Assembly: GCA_002292165.1 (NCBI GenBank) | Contig: DBBK01000093.1 | Location: 15,329 to 20,387, forward strand | Length of the DNA: 5,059 bases | Origin: Brevundimonas sp. UBA986 | Lineage (GTDB): Bacteria; Pseudomonadota; Alphaproteobacteria; Caulobacterales; Caulobacteraceae | Reading direction: 5' to 3' | Shown here: positions 1 through 5,059 of the stretch, piece after piece | How the letters are laid out: each line of letters opens with the position of its first letter | Position numbering within the stretch: position 1 is the stretch's first letter | Notes under the pieces: generated by a model | The model's input: the letters and a program-made list of their open reading frames with translations, nothing else | Told to the model about the DNA's origin: nothing | Database searches by the model: none | Translations under genes and position numbers: made by a program

Positions 1-147
1 GACGAGACCGGAGCCACGGCCATCGAATACGGGCTGATCGCCGCCCTGATCGCGGTCGTCATCATCTCGGCCGTCACCACCCTGGGCACGACCATCCGCA
101 CCAAATTCCAGGCGGTCACCACCGGCATGGGCGGCACCGGGGCCTGA
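1..147 (+). CDS. pilA: Flp-type pilin PilA, 3' end (5' end outside window)
   Basis: This is the major subunit of the Flp/Tad pilus. The reading frame is open from base 1 and ends at TGA 145-147, giving 48 visible residues. Residues 4-10 read GATAIEY: Gly4 is the prepilin peptidase cleavage residue, and Glu and Tyr fall at mature positions 5 and 6, the Flp pilin signature. A hydrophobic helix follows (about residues 10-27, rich in Ile, Val, Leu and Ala), then a short Thr/Gly-rich tail ending GGTGA. The mature pilin would be 44 residues, a normal size for this family. Only the basic leader upstream of the cleavage site, probably around ten residues, is missing, together with the start codon. 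The gene for the matching peptidase, cpaA, follows directly on the same strand. Identification as a Flp pilin is very secure; the symbol pilA follows Caulobacter usage. Confidence 0.95.
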   Translation, partial: DETGATAIEYGLIAALIAVVIISAVTTLGTTIRTKFQAVTTGMGGTGA

Positions 148-177
148 CCCCCTTCCGCAGACAAGCGAAACCCGGCC

Positions 178-182
178 TTAAC
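178..182 (+). promoter_or_regulatory. TTAAC half-site between pilA and cpaA
   Basis: TTAAC lies 24 bases before the preferred cpaA start. TTAA occurs only three times in the window, always followed by C and always between genes. TTAAC is the half-site of the CtrA recognition sequence (TTAA-N7-TTAA). Here no second half is found at the right spacing on either side, so a working site is doubtful. The rest of the pilA-cpaA gap shows no convincing terminator or other promoter. Confidence 0.2.
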
Positions 183-205
183 GCCAGATCGGGATAGTGG
201 CCCTC

Positions 206-718
206 ATGGACACCGTGACCCTGCTCCTGCTCAGCATCCTGCCCTGCCTGACCATCGCGGCGGGCCTGCGGGACCTGACGACCATGACGATCCCGAACTG
301 GATCTCGGGCCTGCTGATCCTCGGCTTCTTCCCGGCCGCCTTCATGGTCGGCCTGTCTCCCATGACGGTCCTCGCCCATTTCGGCGTCGCCGTGGCCGCC
401 CTGTTCGTCGGCATGGGCCTGTTCGCCATGCGCGTCATCGGCGGCGGAGACGCCAAGCTGATGGCCGCCGTCTGCCTGTGGCTCGGCGTCACGGGCTCGG
501 CCATGTTCATTCTCTGGACCGGCGTCGCGGGCGGGGTCTTCTGCCTGACCCTGATGTTCGCCCGCGCCCAGCTGCGCCCCTATGTTCACGGCGCGCCCGG
601 CTGGGTCGACCATCTGCTCGAGCCCAAGGGCGACATCCCCTATGGCGTCGCCATCTGCGTCGGCGCCCTGATGGCCTTCCCCTCCAGCCTGCTCCTGACC
701 ACCTTCGCGGCCGGCTGA
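206..718 (+). CDS. cpaA: Prepilin peptidase CpaA (A24 family, Tad type)
   Basis: This inner-membrane aspartic protease removes the leader of the Flp prepilin. From ATG 206 the product is 170 residues, almost entirely hydrophobic, with about five or six predicted membrane segments. The two catalytic aspartates of the A24 family are visible: Asp23 in LRDLTTMTIPNWIS and Asp82 in the GGGDAKL motif (GxGDxK type). The N-terminal methylase domain found in larger type IV prepilin peptidases is absent, as expected for CpaA/TadV proteins. A conserved-looking DIPYGVAI stretch lies near the C terminus. An in-frame GTG at 197 would add three residues; ATG 206 is preferred because GGGA at 191-194 then sits about 11 bases upstream, although this is a weak ribosome binding site. 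The gene lies 58 bases after pilA and may be read from the pilA promoter or its own. A 156-base gap separates it from cpaB. Confidence 0.93.
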   Translation: MDTVTLLLLSILPCLTIAAGLRDLTTMTIPNWISGLLILGFFPAAFMVGLSPMTVLAHFGVAVAALFVGMGLFAMRVIGGGDAKLMAAVCLWLGVTGSAMFILWTGVAGGVFCLTLMFARAQLRPYVHGAPGWVDHLLEPKGDIPYGVAICVGALMAFPSSLLLTTFAAG

Positions 719-772
719 GCGCCCCGATCACGCAGGGCCGCCGGTACGCCGTCGGACAGTTTCGACGAAAAC

Positions 773-787
773 GCGCCATTTAGGCGC
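773..787. repeat. Short perfect inverted repeat, possible weak hairpin after cpaA
   Basis: GCGCC-ATTTA-GGCGC gives a five-base-pair all-GC stem with a five-base loop, 55 bases after the cpaA stop. TCGTT follows rather than a T tract, so it is a poor intrinsic terminator. It overlaps the left half of the candidate CtrA box at 780-795. It could reduce read-through from cpaA or be chance in GC-rich DNA. Confidence 0.3.
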
Positions 788-795
788 TCGTTAAC
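780..795 (+). promoter_or_regulatory. Candidate CtrA binding box upstream of cpaB
   Basis: The sequence reads TTAG, seven bases, then TTAAC. It matches the CtrA consensus TTAA-N7-TTAAC at every defined base except the fourth, with the correct spacing. It lies 80-95 bases before the cpaB start, where a promoter for the cpaB-cpaE operon is expected. CtrA is the cell-cycle regulator that activates pilA in Caulobacter, so its use here is biologically sensible, but binding is inferred from the motif alone. No convincing -10/-35 pair could be assigned. Confidence 0.45.
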
Positions 796-813
796 AGGTG
801 GCCTTCATTCTTC

Positions 814-818
814 TTAAC
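814..818 (+). promoter_or_regulatory. Second TTAAC half-site upstream of cpaB
   Basis: This TTAAC begins 23 bases after the TTAAC of the 780-795 box and 61 bases before the cpaB start. It has no partner half at seven-base spacing. It may be an accessory CtrA half-site or part of a -10 region. A GATTC at 840-844, of the CcrM methylation type GANTC, lies between it and cpaB, but GANTC also occurs inside genes in this window. Confidence 0.25.
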
Positions 819-863
819 GGCGCGACCTCGGTGGGGACCGATTCCGTGTCGCCCGCTTGCGCC

Positions 864-867
864 GGAG
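864..867 (+). promoter_or_regulatory. Ribosome binding site of cpaB
   Basis: GGAG sits seven bases before ATG 875. This decides the cpaB start against an in-frame TTG at 857, which lies upstream of the site and would add six arginine-rich residues. Confidence 0.7.
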
Positions 868-874
868 ACCGTCG

Positions 875-1825
875 ATGAAGCCCGCTCGTATCGCCGTCAT
901 CTGCATCGCCGCCGCCGCGGCGATCGGCCTGGCCTTCGTCGTGCGCGCCATGGGCTCGTCCGGCAAGCCGGTCGCCGTCGCCGCCGCCTCGGCGCCCGTC
1001 GAAGAGGCCAAACCCATGGCCAAGGTCCTGGTCGCCGCCCGCGATCTGGATCCCGGCAAGCGCCTGGAAGACGGCGACCTGACCTGGAAGGACTGGCCCG
1101 TCGACGAGGTCAATCCGGCCTTCATCACCGACGGCACGACCCCCATTCCCGCCCCGCCGACCGCCGGCCAGGCCAAGGCCGCTGCCGGAACCCTGGAAGG
1201 CGCGCCGGCCGCGGCGAACGCCAAGCCCAACAACGCCATCGCCGCCGTCGCCCGCGCCGCCAATGACGTCGCCACCGGCGGCGCCAAGGCCGACTACATC
1301 GGCTCGGTCGTGCGCGAACCCATTCTGGCCGGAGAGCCCATCGTCGCGCGCAAGATCGTCCGCGCCGGCGACAGCGGCTATCTGGCCGCCTATCTGGAGC
1401 CCGGCATGCGCGCCATGGCCATCCGGGTCACGGTCGAGACCGCCGCCGGCGGCTTTATCCTGCCCGGCGACCGCGTCGACGTCCTGCTGACGCGCCAGAC
1501 CTCCCTGTCGAACCTCGACAACGCCGGTCAGGATTCCAAGTTCGCCTCGTCCACCGTCATGCGCAACATCAAGATCCTGGCCATCGACCAGACCACCCGC
1601 GCCGGCGACGACGAACAGGCCGTGGTCGGCGCCACGGCGACGCTTGAGGTCGGCCCCGCCGACGCCGAGGCCCTGGCGCTCGCCAAGTCCGAGGGTGAGC
1701 TGTCGCTGGTCCTTCGATCCTACGCCGATACCGCCGGACCGTCGGGCCGCGTCCAGGCCCCGCGTCAGTCCGCCGCCGTCCGCATCTTCCGCGGCGGCGC
1801 TCCCGAAGTGGTCGTGGTCCAATGA
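875..1825 (+). CDS. cpaB: Pilus assembly protein CpaB (RcpC-like, SAF domain)
   Basis: CpaB is a periplasmic component of the Tad pilus machine, thought to work with the CpaC secretin. The 316-residue product starts with a membrane anchor or uncleaved signal (about residues 6-24, ICIAAAAAIGLAFVV), placing the rest in the periplasm. A SAF-type domain begins near residue 50 (KVLVAARDLDPGKRL, then DLTWKDWP) and resumes at about 140-160 with IGSVVREPILAGEPI. The RcpC/CpaB domain follows, with the family motif FILPGDRVDVLLTR at 194-207. Between the two SAF parts, residues about 87-138 form an Ala/Pro-rich stretch of low complexity that looks like an insertion. The TGA stop overlaps the cpaC start in ATGA, so translation of the two is probably coupled. 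It is the first gene of the tightly packed cpaB-E run and is preceded by a candidate CtrA control region. Confidence 0.93.
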   Translation: MKPARIAVICIAAAAAIGLAFVVRAMGSSGKPVAVAAASAPVEEAKPMAKVLVAARDLDPGKRLEDGDLTWKDWPVDEVNPAFITDGTTPIPAPPTAGQAKAAAGTLEGAPAAANAKPNNAIAAVARAANDVATGGAKADYIGSVVREPILAGEPIVARKIVRAGDSGYLAAYLEPGMRAMAIRVTVETAAGGFILPGDRVDVLLTRQTSLSNLDNAGQDSKFASSTVMRNIKILAIDQTTRAGDDEQAVVGATATLEVGPADAEALALAKSEGELSLVLRSYADTAGPSGRVQAPRQSAAVRIFRGGAPEVVVVQ

Positions 1826-3687
1826 AGCGTCTCATGCCCCCCATCAAACAGCCCGCACGCCTGCTGGCGATCCTGGCCTCGGCCGGTCTGACCGCCCTCG
1901 CGCCGGTCGCCGCCTCGGCCCAGAACTTCGCCGCGCCCGCCGACGCCGGTGGCCGCTCCACTGTCCAGGTCGGCTCGACCCCGCGCCTGATCAACCTGCC
2001 GCGCGGCTCGTCGATGGCCATCGACCTGCCGACCGACGCCCATGACGCCATCGTCTCCAACCCGGCGGTCGCCGAGGCCCTGACCCACAGCTCGCGGCGC
2101 TACACCATCATCGGCGTGGCCCCGGGCCAGACGGACGCCGTCTTCCTGGACGCCGCCGGCCGCACCATCCTGTCGCTGCGCATCCGCGTCGACGCCGGCG
2201 TCTATGCCCTGCAGGACACCATCGACCGCGTCGCCCCGGGTTCCCAGGCCCATGCCGAGGCGCTCAACGACAGCATCGTCCTGACCGGCATGGTCACCAG
2301 CCCCGCCGAATCCGACCGCATCGTCCAGCTGGCCCGCGCCTTCGTCTCGGCGCCCGAGAAGGTCATCAACATGCTGACCGTCGCCGGCTCCGACCAGGTG
2401 ACGCTGCGGGTCCGTGTCGCCGAGGTTCAGCGCAGCACCGCCAAACAGCTGGGTCTGTCGTCGGACGTGATCTTCAACTCCGGCTCCCAGTCGATCAGCT
2501 TCGGCCGCGCCAACACCTATGGCGTCAACGGCTCATCCCTGGGCGGCGGCGGCGCCTGCTACGGCCAGACCGGCGCCCGCACGACGAACTTCAGCAACCA
2601 GAGCGGCGCCTCGAGCTCCAGCTCCCTGAGCAACATCACGGGATCCACGACGACCGACCTGGGCACCTCGCTCACGACCTCGGACGGGCGGATCCTAACC
2701 TTCAACGACGCCACGCCCGGCACGCTGGTGGTCAGCAACGCCAACGGAACCACCGCGACCCTGTCCGGCGACGCCGCAGCCAACTATCTGCGCACGACCG
2801 TCACCAGCACCAGCAACCCCGCCAGCATCAACCAGCTGGGCAACGCCCTGTCGCAAGCCGCCGCCGACCCCGCAACGGCCTCGACCTCGGCGCTCAACAG
2901 CCTGGTGCGGACGGTGGTGGGCGCGGTCACCGGCAACACGATCACCAACACCCTCCAGAACGCCATCAGCTCGACCTACAGCACCGTCACCGGCAACAAC
3001 GCCAGCGCCTGTATGCAGGCGTTCGAGCGGGTCGGCCTGATCCGCACCCTGGCCGAGCCGAACCTGACCTCGGTCAACGGTGAAAGCGCCACCTTCCTCG
3101 CCGGCGGCGAGTTCCCGGTTCCGACGGGCCGTGACAAGGACGGCGCCATCACCGTCGAATACAAGCCCTATGGCGTCAGCCTGGCCTTCCGCCCGGTGGT
3201 CCGTTCGGCGGGCAATATCTCGATGCAGGTGTCGGTCGAGGTCTCCGAACTGGCCAATGACGGCGGCCTGACGATCGGCGCCGGCACAGCCTCTTCGATC
3301 ACCCTGCCGGGCCTGAAGGTGCGGCGCTCCCAGACCACGGTCGAACTGCCCAGCGGCGGCTCGATGATGATCGCGGGCATGCTGCAGGAAAACACCGCCC
3401 AGACGATCGATTCCCTGCCCGGCGTCACCAACCTGCCCGTCCTCGGCTCCCTCTTCCGTTCGCGCGACTTCCTGAGCGGCGAGACCGAACTGGTCGTGAT
3501 CGTCGAGCCCTATATCGTCAGACCGACCACCCCCGGCCAGATGCAGACGCCCGCCGACGGCCTGAGGATCGCCACCGACATCCAGTCCAACCTGTTCGGC
3601 CAGCTGAACCAGGCCTACGGCACCCCGGCGCCGACCCCCGCCAACGGCGCGGGATGGCAGGGCCCGGTCGGCTATGTGATCGAGTGA
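1822..3687 (+). CDS. cpaC: Outer-membrane secretin CpaC (RcpA-like) of the Tad pilus
   Basis: CpaC forms the ring-shaped outer-membrane channel through which the pilus leaves the cell. The product is 621 residues. A signal peptide covers residues 1-33, with cleavage expected after AASA (before Gln34). The N-terminal pilus-formation domain spans about 48-123 (INLPRGSSMAIDLP onward), a BON-type domain about 128-190, and the start of the secretin core about 194-218. The C-terminal secretin domain runs from about 398 to 568, with AFERVGLIRTLAEPNLTSV, the GGEFPVP motif and the closing ELVVIVEPYIVRP. A tail of about 50 residues ends in GYVIE. Between 219 and 393 lies a long Ser/Thr/Asn/Gly-rich segment, and the only two cysteines (246 and 397) bracket most of it. 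This makes the protein longer than the roughly 500-550 residues I would expect for the family (from memory). The start overlaps the cpaB stop (ATGA); ATG 1834 is an alternative start. No clear ribosome binding site is seen, in keeping with coupling. Confidence 0.95.
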   Translation: MKRLMPPIKQPARLLAILASAGLTALAPVAASAQNFAAPADAGGRSTVQVGSTPRLINLPRGSSMAIDLPTDAHDAIVSNPAVAEALTHSSRRYTIIGVAPGQTDAVFLDAAGRTILSLRIRVDAGVYALQDTIDRVAPGSQAHAEALNDSIVLTGMVTSPAESDRIVQLARAFVSAPEKVINMLTVAGSDQVTLRVRVAEVQRSTAKQLGLSSDVIFNSGSQSISFGRANTYGVNGSSLGGGGACYGQTGARTTNFSNQSGASSSSSLSNITGSTTTDLGTSLTTSDGRILTFNDATPGTLVVSNANGTTATLSGDAAANYLRTTVTSTSNPASINQLGNALSQAAADPATASTSALNSLVRTVVGAVTGNTITNTLQNAISSTYSTVTGNNASACMQAFERVGLIRTLAEPNLTSVNGESATFLAGGEFPVPTGRDKDGAITVEYKPYGVSLAFRPVVRSAGNISMQVSVEVSELANDGGLTIGAGTASSITLPGLKVRRSQTTVELPSGGSMMIAGMLQENTAQTIDSLPGVTNLPVLGSLFRSRDFLSGETELVVIVEPYIVRPTTPGQMQTPADGLRIATDIQSNLFGQLNQAYGTPAPTPANGAGWQGPVGYVIE

Positions 3688-3689
3688 GG
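3684..3689 (+). promoter_or_regulatory. Ribosome binding site of cpaD overlapping the cpaC stop
   Basis: GTGAGG includes the TGA stop of cpaC and ends five bases before ATG 3695. A ribosome finishing cpaC would cover this site, which suggests coupled translation of cpaD. Confidence 0.5.
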
Positions 3690-3694
3690 CGCAG

Positions 3695-4378
3695 ATGAAC
3701 CGTTTCCATCTCACGACCGCCGCCCTGGCGCTGGCTCTTCCCCTGACCCTGTCCGCCTGCATGGGCGGTCCAGCGGGCGGGACGGGCCCGACGCCGTTGA
3801 ACCCGACCTCGCGCTTCACCCTTCAGGTCGAGCCCGACGTCGATCGCATCGCCCTGTCCGTGCATGAGGACGGGCTTTCGGCCAACCAGCAGAACGCCCT
3901 CGCCGCTGTCTCGAACCGCTTCGGCATCGCCGGCGCGACCGTTCTCCGGATCGAGGCCCCGTCGGGCGGCGACCCGGTCTCGGCGGATTTCGCCTGGCGG
4001 GTCAAGGCCGAGCTGGAAGCCCGCGGCGCGCCCGTCGGCGCGATCCAGGTCGTCGGCTACCAGGCTCCGGATCCCCGTGCGCCGGTGCTGGTCGGCTTCG
4101 AGACCGTCCGGGCCGCGGTGCCGCAATGCGGAACCTACTGGGGCAACCTCAGCCGGACCAACGGCAACAACGGCTCGGCCAATTTCGGTTGCGCCGTGAC
4201 CGCCAATCTGGCGGCCCAGATCGCCGACCCGCGCGACATCGTCGCGCCGCGCGGCATGACCCCATCGGACAGCGGCCGTCGGTCCGTCGTCTTCGACAAC
4301 TACCGCAAAGGCGAAGCCACCGCGGCCCCCCAGGAGGAACTCGTCGCGAATCGGCGGGTCTCGCAGGCGGTGAATTGA
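3695..4378 (+). CDS. cpaD: Pilus assembly lipoprotein CpaD
   Basis: CpaD is an envelope lipoprotein of the alphaproteobacterial Tad/Cpa pilus, associated with the secretin; its exact job is not well defined. The product is 227 residues. A signal peptide ends in the lipobox LSAC, so Cys22 would be lipidated. Met at the next position, rather than Asp, fits sorting to the outer membrane by the E. coli rule. After a Gly/Pro linker, residues about 40-70 carry FTLQVEPDVDRIALSVH and DGLSANQQNAL, typical of CpaD. The C-terminal half has the family core: CGTYWGNLS with Cys145, NFGCAV with Cys166, and ADPRDIVAPRG at 177-187. The two periplasmic cysteines could form a disulfide. The gene starts 7 bases after cpaC and ends 7 bases before cpaE, within the same operon. 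I see no truncation or frameshift. Confidence 0.94.
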   Translation: MNRFHLTTAALALALPLTLSACMGGPAGGTGPTPLNPTSRFTLQVEPDVDRIALSVHEDGLSANQQNALAAVSNRFGIAGATVLRIEAPSGGDPVSADFAWRVKAELEARGAPVGAIQVVGYQAPDPRAPVLVGFETVRAAVPQCGTYWGNLSRTNGNNGSANFGCAVTANLAAQIADPRDIVAPRGMTPSDSGRRSVVFDNYRKGEATAAPQEELVANRRVSQAVN

Positions 4379-4385
4379 TCCGATC

Positions 4386-5059
4386 ATGAGTAACGCCTTC
4401 GCCCCCCGGAGCTACGAAGCCTTCGAGGACGAATTCGATCTCGACGCCGAATTCGCGCCTCAAGCAGGCGGCCCCGACGCGCGCGAGCCGCTGCAGTTCA
4501 CCGCTCCGGCCGGCATGACCCCCATGCCGGCGCCGTCCGCGCCCGCCTATGCGCCCCAGGACGCGCCGGTCAGCGGCCAGATGCCCGTCGCCGCCTCCGG
4601 CTTCAATCCGGTCGGCGACATGATGGCCGACGCCATGTCGGCGCTCAGCCCGTCGTCGATGGCCGCCGAAGTCTCCGTGCCGCGCATCGCCATCCACGTC
4701 TTCGCCGAGCGTCAGGACACCCTGGCCGCCGCCGAGCGCGCCGGTCAGGACCGCCGCCTGTCGCGCGCCACGACCCAGATCCGCGTCGGCGGCGTCCCCG
4801 CGGCCGTCGAGACCTACCACCACGAGCCCACCCCGCCCCTGATCATCGTCGAATGCCTGGCGGACCCGCACACCCTGCTCCAGCAGGTCGACAGCCTGGC
4901 CGAGGTCTGCGACGCCGGCACCAAGGTCGTGGTCGTCGGCGCGACCAACGACATCATCCTGTTCCGCGAGCTGATGCGCCGTGGCGTGTCGGAATATCTG
5001 GTCGCGCCGGTCCAGCCCCTGCAGCTGATCGCGGCCATCGGCGGCCTGTTCGCCGACCC
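4386..5059 (+). CDS. cpaE: Pilus assembly/localization protein CpaE, N-terminal part (runs off window)
   Basis: CpaE is a cytoplasmic MinD/ParA-related protein needed for polar placement and assembly of the Cpa pilus. ATG 4386 opens a frame that stays open to the window end, giving 224 residues and two extra bases. Residues 1-95 are a flexible Pro/Ala/Met-rich tail with an acidic aromatic patch at 10-23 (Tyr, Phe, Asp, Glu). Residues about 98-224 resemble a receiver domain (VPRIAIHVFAE, PLIIVECL, TKVVVVGATND, RGVSEYLVAPV) but lack its catalytic residues: Glu156 replaces the phospho-accepting Asp, Ala207 replaces the usual Lys before Pro, and the acidic pair after strand 1 is absent. This degenerate receiver is typical of CpaE. 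The Walker-type ATPase domain should follow outside the window. The start lies 7 bases after cpaD with no clear ribosome binding site, so translation is probably coupled; later in-frame ATGs are less likely starts. Confidence 0.92.
   Translation, partial: MSNAFAPRSYEAFEDEFDLDAEFAPQAGGPDAREPLQFTAPAGMTPMPAPSAPAYAPQDAPVSGQMPVAASGFNPVGDMMADAMSALSPSSMAAEVSVPRIAIHVFAERQDTLAAAERAGQDRRLSRATTQIRVGGVPAAVETYHHEPTPPLIIVECLADPHTLLQQVDSLAEVCDAGTKVVVVGATNDIILFRELMRRGVSEYLVAPVQPLQLIAAIGGLFAD

Noticed and set aside
139..151. GGGG-CCTGA-CCCC hairpin across the pilA stop codon as a terminator
   Set aside because: Four base pairs only and no T tract; too weak to call, although it might slow read-through.
828..841. 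TCGGT-GGGG-ACCGA hairpin in the cpaB leader
   Set aside because: A five-pair stem of this kind is expected by chance in GC-rich DNA and has no clear relation to the ribosome binding site at 864-867.
791..1822. Long open frame on the minus strand opposite cpaB (343 residues)
   Set aside because: It is a Gly/Asp/Arg-rich translation typical of the antisense of GC-rich genes and shows no recognisable domain; cpaB on the + strand has clear family motifs.
2695..3819. Long open frame on the minus strand opposite cpaC and cpaD (374 residues)
   Set aside because: It is low-complexity Gly/Arg/Asp-rich, crosses the cpaC-cpaD junction, and lies opposite conserved secretin motifs; it is a composition artefact.
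4332..4337. Perfect AGGAGG that could be a ribosome binding site for an earlier cpaE start
   Set aside because: No start codon lies at a suitable distance; the bases simply encode the Gln-Glu-Glu stretch near the end of CpaD.
4149..4871. Open frame on the minus strand opposite cpaD/cpaE (240 residues)
   Set aside because: The + strand holds cpaE with receiver-like motifs; the antisense product has no recognisable features.
1..5059. A previously undescribed biological system
   Set aside because: Every gene matches a known component of the Flp/Tad (Cpa) pilus in its standard order; novelty is limited to features within the proteins and the control region.

Overview
The window is a GC-rich piece of chromosome, with C or G in most third codon positions. 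It carries a Flp/Tad (Cpa) type IV pilus locus in the order pilA (3' end), cpaA, cpaB, cpaC, cpaD, cpaE (5' part), all on the + strand. This order, the alphaproteobacterial CpaD lipoprotein, the CpaE with a degenerate receiver domain, and TTAAC (CtrA-type) motifs confined to the non-coding gaps all point to an alphaproteobacterium of the Caulobacterales. Brevundimonas or Caulobacter-like is my best guess. The genus is an inference and cannot be settled here.

Layout: bases 1-147 hold the end of the Flp pilin gene, including the prepilin cleavage site. After a gap of about 58 bases comes cpaA (206-718), the small prepilin peptidase. A 156-base gap (719-874) is the only substantial intergenic region. 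It contains a CtrA-like box, a second TTAAC half-site, a short GC-rich inverted repeat and a good ribosome binding site for cpaB. From there cpaB (875-1825), cpaC (1822-3687), cpaD (3695-4378) and cpaE (4386-beyond 5059) are packed as one operon, with a 4-base overlap and then two 7-base gaps. No gene-free stretch exceeds 300 bases, and I see no RNA gene, mobile element, CRISPR array or origin.

How it works together (family knowledge): CpaA cleaves the prepilin so that PilA can be assembled. CpaC forms the outer-membrane secretin pore, CpaB is a periplasmic partner of the secretin, and CpaD is an envelope lipoprotein of the same machine. CpaE is a MinD/ParA-like protein that places the system at the cell pole. 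The motor ATPase (cpaF) and inner-membrane platform genes would be expected downstream, outside this window.

This is a known type of system, not an undescribed one. The points most worth a second look are a roughly 175-residue Ser/Thr/Asn/Gly-rich segment inside the secretin, bracketed by the protein's only two cysteines; an Ala-rich insertion in the SAF region of CpaB; and the candidate CtrA control region upstream of cpaB.
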